A stretch of 64,000 nt of DNA from Halorientalis persicus (GTDB lineage: Archaea > Halobacteriota > Halobacteria > Halobacteriales > Haloarculaceae), in the NCBI RefSeq assembly GCF_900110215.1, contig NZ_FOCX01000012.1:62001-126000 (forward strand), given 5' to 3'. Shown here piece after piece: positions 26,776 to 35,280 of the stretch (its first letter is position 1; the number at the start of each line of letters is the position of its first letter). The notes beneath the pieces are model-generated. The model searched no databases, had not been told where the DNA came from, and was given only the letters and a program-made list of their open reading frames with translations. Made by a program: the position numbers and the translations under genes.

Positions 26776-27453
26776 ATGGTACTCGTCGCAGAGATTCTTC
26801 TGGCTGACCGCACGCTCCCGCTCGTTGGACTTGCAGAAGCGGTACCAAGTGGTGAGCTGTCAATCTCGAACCCGTTTATTCTCAACGATAATAAAATAAT
26901 GATGACGGTAACTGTCGATACCGATTCACGCGACGTGTTCGATCAAGAGCTGGATTCGGCCACGGAAATTATCGATGCAATGAAAATTGGACAGACTGCA
27001 GACGGCTGGTTCTATCAACTCATCGTGAAAGACGACTCGAATCTCGCCCGGTCTCACGACCCAGAAGAGATTGAGGGAGTTGTCATGGATGCAACGGTGA
27101 CCAGCGAAGGGATTCGCGAGCAGAAGGTATTCTCGGATTACGAGTCGTTGGTCACACTCCGAGATCGGTGCAAAGTCCACGACATTCCATTCGAGTTGTT
27201 GCGCATTGCGTCAGACCCCGAAAACGACGGCGAACGCGACCAGTTTGGGTTGACCGACAAGCAGTACCGGGCCATCTCGATTGCCTTCGCCGAGGGGTAC
27301 TACGACTCGCCACGCAAATTCTCGACGGACGATCTTGCGGCCGAACTTGACACCTCGGCCGCCGCAGCGTCTGATCTTCTCCGCAGAGCTGAAAAGCAAC
27401 TGATAAGCGAAACCGTTGGCACACAGCAATTGATGAGTGTCTTGCCAGAGTAG
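26776..27453 (+). CDS. HTH-10 (bacterio-opsin activator type) transcriptional regulator
   Basis: A 225-residue regulator. The C-terminal HTH-10 domain is typical: LTDKQYRAISIAFAEGYYDSPRK, STDDLAAELDTSAAAASDLLRRAEKQL. The N-terminal ~150 residues form the family's sensory module. It lies between the two operons that share the promoter element, so it is the obvious candidate to bind it. The message probably starts at an AT-rich run (26748-26756). Confidence 0.78.
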   Translation: MVLVAEILLADRTLPLVGLAEAVPSGELSISNPFILNDNKIMMTVTVDTDSRDVFDQELDSATEIIDAMKIGQTADGWFYQLIVKDDSNLARSHDPEEIEGVVMDATVTSEGIREQKVFSDYESLVTLRDRCKVHDIPFELLRIASDPENDGERDQFGLTDKQYRAISIAFAEGYYDSPRKFSTDDLAAELDTSAAAASDLLRRAEKQLISETVGTQQLMSVLPE

Positions 27454-27551
27454 CTACGGACTCTTTCGGGATTGCATCAACTGTCTCAGCCTGATATCGT
27501 CTGTGAAACAGACACCTGTACGGTTACGTCGCCGGATATCTCTCTGATATG

Positions 27552-27580
27552 TTTATAAATGGGTTTATTGGTAAGCACAA
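27552..27580 (+). promoter_or_regulatory. Island promoter element 2
   Basis: The second copy of the element at 25366-25394, with 24 of 29 bases shared. The TTATAAATGGGTTTA core begins 61 bases before the ATG at 27614. The leader sequences beyond the element are unrelated, so the element itself looks selected. Confidence 0.6.
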
Positions 27581-27613
27581 CACGCTCCTTCTGGTATCAC
27601 ATACAGTCTGTTG

Positions 27614-28381
27614 ATGTCTGATAACCCATCGACCGACAGCGAGTTTCTGTCTGACAGTGTTGCGATTGTAACCGGCGCATCGTCAGGAATCGGCGAGGCG
27701 ACTGCCGAAGCACTAGCCAAAGAAGGCGCAAGCGTCGTGCTCGCAGCACGGCGTGTCGAGGAACTCAAGACGCTCGCGGACCGAATCACCACGGAAGGTG
27801 GAGACGCATTCGTCGTCGAGACTGATGTCACAGAGGAAGATGATATCGACAATCTGGTCGAGACGACGATGGACGAGTACGGCAGAATCGATGTCCTCGT
27901 GAACAACGCCGGCGTGATGCTTCTCGAGCCACTGGAACGAGCAGACCGATCGAATCTCCGGCAGATGGTCGAAGTGAATCTGATGGGACTGATGAATCTC
28001 ACGCACGCTGTCCTCCCAATCATGCAACAGCAAGACAGTGGCCACGTCGTCAACGTCTCGTCAGTCGCAGGACGTGAAACGATGGCCAACGGAAGTGGCT
28101 ACAACGCCACGAAGTTCGGTGTCACTGCCTTCACTGATGCTATTCGACAGGAACTCTCACCACAGGACATCCGAACCACGGTCATCGAACCGGGTGCAGT
28201 CGATACTGAACTCCCGACTCACATCCCTGACGAGCAACTCCTCGAACAACTCGCCGATATGGATGTCCCAACGCTGGCCCCCGAAGACATCGCCCGAGGA
28301 ATCGTGTACGCAACGAACCAACCCAAACACGTCGACGTCAACGAACTCATGATTCGACCAACTGGACAGACGATGAACTAG
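27614..28381 (+). CDS. Short-chain dehydrogenase/reductase, classical type
   Basis: A 255-residue classical SDR. The cofactor motif is VAIVTGASSGIGEATAEAL, then DVLVNNAGVMLLEPL, active-site Ser in VNVSSVAGRE and YNATKFGVTAF. The C-terminus with EPGAVDTELPTHI and IAYATNQP-like IVYATNQPKHVDVNE is common to NADP-dependent serine/3-hydroxyacid-type SDRs. It shares its promoter element with the ABM-SDR operon. The ATG at 27614 is preferred to TTG just before it. Confidence 0.82.
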   Translation: MSDNPSTDSEFLSDSVAIVTGASSGIGEATAEALAKEGASVVLAARRVEELKTLADRITTEGGDAFVVETDVTEEDDIDNLVETTMDEYGRIDVLVNNAGVMLLEPLERADRSNLRQMVEVNLMGLMNLTHAVLPIMQQQDSGHVVNVSSVAGRETMANGSGYNATKFGVTAFTDAIRQELSPQDIRTTVIEPGAVDTELPTHIPDEQLLEQLADMDVPTLAPEDIARGIVYATNQPKHVDVNELMIRPTGQTMN

Positions 28382-28595
28382 AAACAGGGAAAAACGTGTT
28401 GCAGGTAGTTATACAACCTACTAGGTAGAAAGCGGATGGCACGAGTGTATGTAACAGAAGCAAAACCGGCGGATACGTCCCACTGCACTTGGTTCAACGT
28501 CTCCGACAAGAAAGAAAAGAAGCCGCCGTGCTGCATGGATCCTCTATATCTATCGTGCCCGACTGATCAGTACACCTATCTGTACCGAACACTAA

Positions 28596-28720
28596 CATCC
28601 GCGCGACCGAAGGGAGCGCGGTTCACCGAACCCGAGCGAAGCGAGGGTTCGGCCTTTTTCGCCCACGTTTTTGCCGCGAGTGGTTCGCGCGAAGCGCGAA
28701 CCCGAGCGGGAAAAAGGTGG
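28596..28720 (-). repeat. Intergenic structured repeat, copy D; rest of a 385-base gap
   Basis: Read on the minus strand it starts CCACCTTTTT, continues with a hairpin (GGTTCGCGC paired with GCGCGAACC), a GCAAAAACGTGGGCGAAAAA block and another hairpin (CGAACCCTCGC/GCGAGGGTTCG), and ends GCGGATG. The rest of 28382-28766 shows no convincing gene: an open frame from 28436 has no family resemblance and runs through the repeat. Confidence 0.6.
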
Positions 28721-28766
28721 AAGGATGGCGCCACGTATATGGCAGTCCCGCCCATGCCATGTAGCA

Positions 28767-30122
28767 ATGTCTGATGCGGTCACGCCGTCGGTTCCGCGGG
28801 GCGAGTTCGACTTCCGGCACCGCCCCGAGACCGACCAGTCCTTCGAGAACGCGCTCGAAAAGGCCCGGGCCGGGGACCGACTCACCGTCGCGGACGGGAT
28901 CGAACTCCTCACCACCGGCACCGACCGGCCGGGCATCGACCGGGCACGCAAAGAGCGCGTCCTCGAAGCCGCCGACCGCCGCCGAGCCGAGGTCGTCGGC
29001 GAGGAAGTCACCTTCGTCGCCAACCTGAACAACAACGTCACTACCGCCTGCAACACCGGCTGTCTGTTCTGTAACTTCAAGGACCGCTCCGAGCAGTTCC
29101 GGACGGATTACGAGGAGGATCACGGCGGGTTCACCAAGACGCCCACCGAATCCCGCGAGATCGTCGCCGACGCCGTCGAACGGGGCATCTACGAGGTGAC
29201 CTCTGTCTCCGGACTCCACCCTGCCTTCGCGCTGGACGAGGAACACCGCGAGATTCTCGAATCCAGCGACCGGGGCGACCTGAACTACCGCCCGCCCGCC
29301 GAGTACGAGACAGACCCCGGGAACTACGTCGACCAGATCGAGGCGATGAACGTGGGCGGCGTCCACGTCCACTCGATGACGCCCGAAGAGGCCTACCACG
29401 CCCGGCGGGGGACCGACTGGTCCTACGAGGAGGTGTTCCGCCGGCTGAAAGCGGCCGGACTGGACTCGGTCCCGGGGACCGCCGCGGAGATCCTCGTCGA
29501 CGAGGTGCGGGAGGTCATCTGTCCGGGCAAGATCGGCACCGACGAGTGGCTCGAAGCGATGGAGGCGGCCGCCACGGTCGGCCTCGACACGACGGCGACC
29601 ATCATGTACGGCCACGTCGAGAACGAGGCCCACCGCGCCCTGCATCTGGACCGCATCCGGGATCTGCAGGATCGAACCGGGGCGATCACGGAGTTCGTCC
29701 CCCTATCCTTCGTCCACGAGGAGACGCCGCTGGCCGAGCGTGGAATGGTGTCCGGCGGCGCGACCAGACACGAGGACGAGCTGATGATCGCCGTCTCGCG
29801 GCTCTACCTGGACAATATCGAGCACGTCCAGTCCTCGTGGGTGAAGTACGGCGACGCTCAGGGACTGAAGATGCTCACCTGCGGGGCCGACGACTTCATG
29901 GGGACGATCCTCTCCGAGGAGATCACCAAACGCGCCGGCGGCGGCTTCGGCGAGTGTCGCTCGGTCCGGGAGTACGCCGACATGATCGCGGCCATCGGCC
30001 GCATCCCGGTCGAACGCTCGACGGACTACGAACACCGCCGCCGCGTCGATCCCGGTGCCGACACCCTCGGCCCCGAACTCGGCCCGCAGGCCGACGGCAC
30101 GCCACTCATATCGGAAAAATGA
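28767..30122 (+). CDS. cofH: FO synthase subunit CofH
   Basis: A 451-residue radical SAM enzyme that condenses tyrosine with the flavin precursor 5-amino-6-ribitylamino-uracil on the way to FO, the chromophore of coenzyme F420. The SAM cluster motif is CNTGCLFCNF (C-x3-C-x2-C). Other family segments are TSVSGLHPAF, VGGVHVHSMTPEEA, GLDSVPGTAAEIL and FVPLSFVHEETPL. The ATG at 28767 is preferred to upstream in-frame starts inside the repeat. The partner gene cofG is 3.4 kb away beside cofC. Confidence 0.9.
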   Translation: MSDAVTPSVPRGEFDFRHRPETDQSFENALEKARAGDRLTVADGIELLTTGTDRPGIDRARKERVLEAADRRRAEVVGEEVTFVANLNNNVTTACNTGCLFCNFKDRSEQFRTDYEEDHGGFTKTPTESREIVADAVERGIYEVTSVSGLHPAFALDEEHREILESSDRGDLNYRPPAEYETDPGNYVDQIEAMNVGGVHVHSMTPEEAYHARRGTDWSYEEVFRRLKAAGLDSVPGTAAEILVDEVREVICPGKIGTDEWLEAMEAAATVGLDTTATIMYGHVENEAHRALHLDRIRDLQDRTGAITEFVPLSFVHEETPLAERGMVSGGATRHEDELMIAVSRLYLDNIEHVQSSWVKYGDAQGLKMLTCGADDFMGTILSEEITKRAGGGFGECRSVREYADMIAAIGRIPVERSTDYEHRRRVDPGADTLGPELGPQADGTPLISEK

Positions 30123-30176
30123 CTGGTTATCACGTTCCGGTCGCGAATCGGGGGTCGCTCGGTCACTCGGGCTCCA

Positions 30177-30216
30177 TTTATAAATACATTCCTTCAGGAA
30201 CGAATGCATATAAATC
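30177..30216 (+). promoter_or_regulatory. AT-rich control region before the second HTH-10 gene
   Basis: Within the 285-base gap after cofH, two TATA-like runs (TTTATAAATA near 30177 and GCATATAAAT near 30206) flank CATTC at 30187-30191 and its complement GAATG at 30202-30206. This resembles an operator overlapping a promoter. The distance of about 200 bases to the HTH-10 start is long, so a missed small transcript is possible. Confidence 0.3.
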
Positions 30217-30407
30217 CACTTTGAATAGGCGGGTCAAAATCCAATACCGGCCCCTGTCTAGCGGGCAGGTGCGGACGGGCCAATTGGAGTGAACGGCCCA
30301 GGAATCCCTGATTCGGTGGTCTGTCGCCGCCGATCGATTCCCCATCCCCCCTTCTCCACTTCGCACCGGCAAAAGACATATCTCACAGTTGGTATAACGA
30401 TCCGATC

Positions 30408-31106
30408 ATGCGACACGTGACGGTTCGGCTCTCGCTGGACGCGCCGCAGTTCCATCCGTTCGTGGGTGACCTGCTCGCCGACCCTGAGGTGTCCGTCCAG
30501 CGGATCCATCGGGCCGACCTCCTCGACGACGGGACTCTCGTCGTCCTCGCGGAGGGGCGCGGTGATCGGGACCGGTTCGAGTCCATCGTCGAGGCTGCGG
30601 ATCCGGTTCGGGAGTGCAGTCTCTCGGGGGAGCGCACGTGGTACGCATATCTCTCCATCGAGCCGACGGAGTTCGCGCGGACGCTGTTACAGACTCGCCG
30701 CTCCTCCGACGTGTTCGTCAAGTGGCCGATCAGCGTCGTCGATCAAAAGACCGTGGAGGTGACCTACGTCGGACACGACAGCGGTTTCCGCGAGAAACTC
30801 GCCGAACTTCCCGAGGCCATCGACGTGGAGATCGTCCGGACCGGGACCTCCTATCCCGACGCCGCGCAACTGCTGGAGAAGTTGACCGAGCGGCAACGGG
30901 AGATCTTCACCGTCGCCGTCGAACAGGGCTACTACGCGGATCCGCGCCGGGTAACGCACCAGGAACTGGCCGACGAACTGGGCTGTTCGGCCGCCAACGT
31001 CGGCGAACACCTCCGGAAGATCGAGGCGACGGTGTTCCGCGAACTCCGCGCGCTGGACGGGGCCGCGGACCCAGACGAGGACGGTGCGACGAACGCTGTG
31101 GAGTGA
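30408..31106 (+). CDS. HTH-10 family transcriptional regulator
   Basis: A 232-residue bacterio-opsin-activator-type regulator. The N-terminal half is the sensory part (MRHVTVRLSLDAPQFHPFVGDLL). The C-terminal HTH-10 reads LTERQREIFTVAVEQGYYADPRR, then TQHELADELG-like VTHQELADELGCSAANVGEHLRKIE. It ends 17 bases from the convergent kinase gene. The signal and targets are unknown. Confidence 0.8.
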   Translation: MRHVTVRLSLDAPQFHPFVGDLLADPEVSVQRIHRADLLDDGTLVVLAEGRGDRDRFESIVEAADPVRECSLSGERTWYAYLSIEPTEFARTLLQTRRSSDVFVKWPISVVDQKTVEVTYVGHDSGFREKLAELPEAIDVEIVRTGTSYPDAAQLLEKLTERQREIFTVAVEQGYYADPRRVTHQELADELGCSAANVGEHLRKIEATVFRELRALDGAADPDEDGATNAVE

Positions 31107-31123
31107 CTTCTGGACGAGCCGAA

Positions 31124-33382
31124 CTACGACACGTCGGTCGTCGTTTCCGCCTGTGGACGGAACTCGAACCGCGTGCCCGCGCTGGCACCGTGTCTCTCGG
31201 TGCCCCCGGTCGACGTGGCTGTGCCGTCGGTTACCGCGGTCGTGCTCCCGACCTCGCTGTCGACCAGTGACACCGCCCAGCCGTGGGCCTCGGCGATCTC
31301 TCTGACGATGGTGAGACCGAACCCCGTTCCGTCCGTCTCCGTCGTGAACCCGGACTCGAACACGGCCTCGCGATCGGACTCGGGGATGCCCGGCCCGTCG
31401 TCTTCGACGTAGAAGCCGGTACCGCCGTCCGCTCGCTGGGTCCCGCCCGCGTCGCTCCCGGAGCTTCCCGCCGAGAGCGGGCCGACGGTGACGGACACGT
31501 CTGGGCCGCCGTGCTCGACGGCGTCCTCCTGAGCCTGTGAAGGAGGGCTCGTAGAGCCATGCTCTACGGCGTCACCAGAACGCTCCGAGTTCTGGTTGCC
31601 TGTCGAGCCGTGCTCGACAGCGTTGCGAAAGAGGTTCTCCAACAGTCGGCGCAGGCGGTCGGGGTCGGCCTCGACGGCGGCGTCGTCGGCGACCGTGAGC
31701 GTCGCCGGGCCGGTCCGGACCGTCGCCCAGGCCTCGTCGGCGACGGTCGCCAGCGAGACGGGTTCGGTCTCCCCGACGGTCCGACCCTGTCGGGCGAGCT
31801 CCAGCACGTCGTCGATGATCGTTTCCATGCGATCGTGGGCGGTCTCGACCCGGTCGAAGGCGTCCTCGTCGCCGGTCCGGCGGGCCTCGTCCAGGTAGCC
31901 CTCGGCGATCTGGAGGGGGTTCCGGAGGTCGTGGGAGACGACGTTCGCGAAGTCGTCGAGTCGCTCGTTCTGCCGTTCGAGCTCCCGTTCGCGGCGCTTC
32001 CGGTCCGTGATGTCCCGGGAGTTGATGACGACGCCCCTGACGACGGCGTTCTCGAGCAGATTCCGCGCGATCCCCTCGAGGACGCGCCACTCGCCGTCGG
32101 CGTCGGCGATCCGGAACTCGAAGCGGACGGTCGCCCCGGGCTCGTCGACCAGCGACGAGAACCGCTCGCGAATCTGTTGTCGGTCGTCGGGGTGGATGTA
32201 CTCGGCGACACGACGGCCGGCGATGGCATCCGGGTCGATCCCCAGTACCGTCTCGTGGGACGGGCTGGCGTAGGTGACCGTCCAGTCCTCGTCGAGGACG
32301 GCGATCACGTCCGTCGAGTGCTCGATGAGTTCCTGATAGCGTTTCTCGACCTGCCGGCGCTCGGTCACGTCCCGCAGGAGGACCAGACTGCCCAGTCCCT
32401 CGCCGGTCTTCGACAGCGCCGAGCGGTTGGCCGCCAGGTAGCGGCGCTCGCCGGCCACCTCGACCGACAGTTCCAGCCCGGTCGGGTCGTCGCCGTCGAG
32501 TAACGGTTCGATCTCGGGGAGGACGGTCCGCACGTCGGCCCCGATCACGGTCTCGTCGGCTTCCAGCAGCCACTGGGCAGATGGGTTCAGGTCCACGATC
32601 CGCTCGTCGTCGCCGAGGACGACGTACCCCTCGCGCATACTCTCGACGACGCGCGTCCGGGCGATGGGCTCCAGGTCGAGCAACTGGTAGCGTTTGATCG
32701 CGTAGATGAACGCGGCGACGGAGAACGTAAAGCCGATGGGCGAGAGCTCGACCGAGGCGTGGGGCCCCAGCCCGAGGACGACCCACAGGCTCACGACGAT
32801 GGGTGCGGCGGCCGCGACGATCAACGCCGCCATCTGGCTCCGGTAGAGCGTCGGCGACGTGCGCATAAAACGGCCGAGCAAGGCGACGCCGAGCAGTGCG
32901 ACGCCGAACGCGACGCTCACGAACAGGTAGTACGCGACCGTCTTCTCGTAGGTCAGCGAACTGAACGAGCCGTGATCGACGACGGTCGGTGTCGCCCACA
33001 TGAGTTGGTGGATGTCGTTGGTGAGCGCGAGGATCGTCCCGACGCCGAGGACGAGGGTGATGGACCCGACCACGGGCACCGACAGCAGGTCGTCGTGGTC
33101 GGTGTAACTGGCGGTGAACACGAACCAGCCGATCACGACGATGGGGGTCCCGACGTAGGTCCACTGCTCGGCGACGACCATCACCGAAAACGAGGTGGCC
33201 GACACCTGCACCAGGGCGGCACCCGCCCACACGAGCGTCCCGAGACTGACGACGGCGAGCGAGCCCACGCCCGTGTCCCAGCCCCGGCGGCGCGCGTCGA
33301 ACAGCAGGTACCCGCCGAACACGAGACTGCACAGTACCGTCACTGCGAACGGGATCGTGTACGGCGTGAATTCCCAGACCAT
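31124..33382 (-). CDS. Histidine kinase with 7TM and two PAS domains
   Basis: A 752-residue sensor kinase with a seven-helix N-terminal membrane domain (about 1-225), two PAS domains (LEPIARTRVVESMREGYVVL and RYQELIEHSTDVIAVLDEDW), H-box FANVVSHDLRNPLQIAEGYL and an ATPase domain with G-box DDGPGIPESDREAVFESG. The N-box is unusual: LFRNAVEHGST is followed by two inserts, each ending in another AVEHG copy. The C-terminus lies about 15 bases from the convergent HTH-10 gene. No partner regulator is adjacent. Confidence 0.85.
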   Translation of the reverse strand: MVWEFTPYTIPFAVTVLCSLVFGGYLLFDARRRGWDTGVGSLAVVSLGTLVWAGAALVQVSATSFSVMVVAEQWTYVGTPIVVIGWFVFTASYTDHDDLLSVPVVGSITLVLGVGTILALTNDIHQLMWATPTVVDHGSFSSLTYEKTVAYYLFVSVAFGVALLGVALLGRFMRTSPTLYRSQMAALIVAAAAPIVVSLWVVLGLGPHASVELSPIGFTFSVAAFIYAIKRYQLLDLEPIARTRVVESMREGYVVLGDDERIVDLNPSAQWLLEADETVIGADVRTVLPEIEPLLDGDDPTGLELSVEVAGERRYLAANRSALSKTGEGLGSLVLLRDVTERRQVEKRYQELIEHSTDVIAVLDEDWTVTYASPSHETVLGIDPDAIAGRRVAEYIHPDDRQQIRERFSSLVDEPGATVRFEFRIADADGEWRVLEGIARNLLENAVVRGVVINSRDITDRKRRERELERQNERLDDFANVVSHDLRNPLQIAEGYLDEARRTGDEDAFDRVETAHDRMETIIDDVLELARQGRTVGETEPVSLATVADEAWATVRTGPATLTVADDAAVEADPDRLRRLLENLFRNAVEHGSTGNQNSERSGDAVEHGSTSPPSQAQEDAVEHGGPDVSVTVGPLSAGSSGSDAGGTQRADGGTGFYVEDDGPGIPESDREAVFESGFTTETDGTGFGLTIVREIAEAHGWAVSLVDSEVGSTTAVTDGTATSTGGTERHGASAGTRFEFRPQAETTTDVS
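31508..31624 (-). repeat. In-frame palindromic inserts in the kinase N-box
   Basis: Three near-identical units coding (N/D)AVEHG(ST) are separated by inserts of 27 and 24 bases. Each insert contains a palindrome: ACCAGAAC/GTTCTGGT at 31574-31596 and CCTCCT/AGGAGG at 31525-31546. Units 1 and 2 are full 24-base copies (31601-31624 and 31550-31573). The reading frame is kept throughout. Confidence 0.7.
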
Positions 33383-33508
33383 CTTCGGTGCCAGCGACCG
33401 CCGCTGAATACCCTCACTTTCGCCTGCGCAAGCATCAACTTCGTGTTCCGTTTCCGAACCTGATAATCAGGGATGTCGGTGACGGGGGCCGGAAAACTCG
33501 AACCAGTA

Positions 33509-34654
33509 TCAATCGGACGAGACACTCGTCGGGTTCGTGCCGTGGTCGCGGACGGCCCGGAACCGGTCGCCGGCCGCGTCGGCGGCGTCGATGGCGTCGG
33601 CGATCCGATCCGAGAGCCACTCGTCGGTCGCGTAGCGGTCGTACACGGGTAGGCGCTCCCGCAGGGGGACGCCTGCGTGGTCGGCGACCGCTTCGAGTTC
33701 GTCCAGCCCGGGCCACTCGTAGTCGGGGTTGACGTGATCGACCGTGACCGGTGACACCCCGCCGAGGTCGTCGATCCCGCAGTCGACCACCTCGCGGGCG
33801 GGCGCGAGGTTCGGCGGCACCTGGACGCTCACGGACTCGGGCAGGCAGTGCCGGGCCATGGCGACCGCACGGCGGAGCGTGTCGACGGTCGGTGAGCCGC
33901 CGCGCCACCGCTCGTTGTCGACGACTGGCTGGACGATCACCTCCTGAATATGGCCGTGGCGCTCGTCGAGTTCGCGGATCGCCAGCAGTGACTCGGCCCG
34001 GTCCGCCCAGTCCTCGCCGATCCCGACGAGGATGCCCGTCGTGAAGGGCACGTCGAGTTCGCCCGCCGTCTCGATGGTGTGGAGCCGCTGGCCCGGGTTC
34101 TTCGCGCGCGGTCCGCCGTGGGCCTGTACCTCCGCGGTGGTCTCCAGCATGACTCCCATCGAGGCGTTCAGGTCTGCGACCTCGGCCATCTGCTCGCGGG
34201 TCTGGTCGCCGGGATTGGCGTGGGGGAGCAAGCCTTCCTCGAGGGCGATCTCGCAGGCCTCCCGCAGGTACGTGTGGATCGAGTCGTGGCCCCACTCCGC
34301 CAGCTGGTCGTGAATCTCGTCGTACCGGTCGTCGGGGTCGTCACCGAAGGTAAAGAGCGCCTCCGTACAGCCGGCGTCGGCCCCGCGCCGGACCGTCTCC
34401 CGGATCTCGCTGGGGCTCATGAGAGTGGCCTGCCCCGGCGGATCGTAGTAGGTGCAGTACGTGCAGGTGTACCGGCAGGCCGTCGTCAGCGGGACGAACA
34501 CGTTCCGACAGAAGGAGAGTTCCGCGGCCGGGTTCACGTCTGCGGGCCTCACGTCGAGCAGTCGCTCGATGTCCTCGTCGGCGACGGTCATGTCGATGCC
34601 GTACTCGTCGGTCCCCGGAATCACAGGCTTCGGTCCGAGCGCGCCGCCCTTCAC
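33509..34654 (-). CDS. cofG: FO synthase subunit CofG
   Basis: A 381-residue radical SAM enzyme that completes the deazaflavin ring of FO with CofH. The cluster motif CRYTCTYCTYY (C-x3-C-x2-C) is near residue 55; other segments are ALFTFGDDPDDRY, ANPGDQTREQM, GVMLETTAEV and PFTTGILVGIGE. The GTG start at 34654 overlaps the cofC stop by 4 bases (GTGA), so translation is coupled. Confidence 0.9.
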   Translation of the reverse strand: MKGGALGPKPVIPGTDEYGIDMTVADEDIERLLDVRPADVNPAAELSFCRNVFVPLTTACRYTCTYCTYYDPPGQATLMSPSEIRETVRRGADAGCTEALFTFGDDPDDRYDEIHDQLAEWGHDSIHTYLREACEIALEEGLLPHANPGDQTREQMAEVADLNASMGVMLETTAEVQAHGGPRAKNPGQRLHTIETAGELDVPFTTGILVGIGEDWADRAESLLAIRELDERHGHIQEVIVQPVVDNERWRGGSPTVDTLRRAVAMARHCLPESVSVQVPPNLAPAREVVDCGIDDLGGVSPVTVDHVNPDYEWPGLDELEAVADHAGVPLRERLPVYDRYATDEWLSDRIADAIDAADAAGDRFRAVRDHGTNPTSVSSD

Positions 34655-35280
34655 TCTTGTGCGCGCGTCACGGTCGCGCGCCCGTCCGCGGTCGTGACCT
34701 CGAAGCCGGCCTCGACCAGCCACTCGCGGGCCCGTCCCTCGCCGTGGAGCAGTACCTCCACCAGATCGGCCGGTTCGTCCACGTCGGTCGCGAGACGGAA
34801 GCTGTCGATTTCGGTCACGTCCGCGCCGACGGCGCGGGCCGCCTCGCGGTGGTCGCGGATCGACGCGCCGTGGTAGTCCGTCCGGAACTGCGGGTGGCCG
34901 GCCACGACGGCGTTGGTCCCGCCGCCACGGCCGGGGGCCAGCACCACGTCGCCGTCGGCGTCGAACAGTCGCCCGAGCGCGGCCGGCGTCGCCAGCGCGA
35001 GATCGGCCATGACGATCCCCACGCGCTCGGCGTCGCTGTCGAACGCCGCTTCCAGCGCGGCGTTCACGGCCTCGGTCAGCGGTCGGTCGTCGACCCGGAC
35101 GGGCGCGTCCACCTCGACGGCGCCCGTCGCGAGGACCGTGGGATCGTGGCCACTCTCGCGAATCGAGTCGAGTACGTCCGCACACGCCGTGCGAGCAAAC
35201 GCCGCCCGTTCGGCAGAAGTGAGTGTCCCCGCGAGCCGGGTTTTCGGCTCGTCGATAGCCAGGGGGACGAGAACGTCCAT
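34651..35280 (-). CDS. cofC: 2-phospho-L-lactate guanylyltransferase CofC
   Basis: A 209-residue nucleotidyltransferase that activates 2-phospholactate (or a related acid) with GTP for the F420 side chain. The nucleotide-binding N-terminus MDVLVPLAIDEPKTRLAGTL, the metal Asp in VGIVMADLALATP and VVLAPGRGGGTNAVV are typical. It lies between cofG and the membrane protein gene, with start and stop codons overlapping on both sides. The three appear to be one operon with cetZ. Confidence 0.88.
   Translation of the reverse strand: MDVLVPLAIDEPKTRLAGTLTSAERAAFARTACADVLDSIRESGHDPTVLATGAVEVDAPVRVDDRPLTEAVNAALEAAFDSDAERVGIVMADLALATPAALGRLFDADGDVVLAPGRGGGTNAVVAGHPQFRTDYHGASIRDHREAARAVGADVTEIDSFRLATDVDEPADLVEVLLHGEGRAREWLVEAGFEVTTADGRATVTRAQE

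Noticed and set aside
28436-28774. Small plus-strand ORF before cofH
   Set aside because: Its second half is translated repeat copy D and the first half has no resemblance to known proteins.
31517-31624. The AVEHG repeats as a CRISPR-like array
   Set aside because: There are only three units, in frame within a kinase, with spacers of 24-27 bases that are palindromic. No cas gene is present and no CRISPR array is seen in the window.
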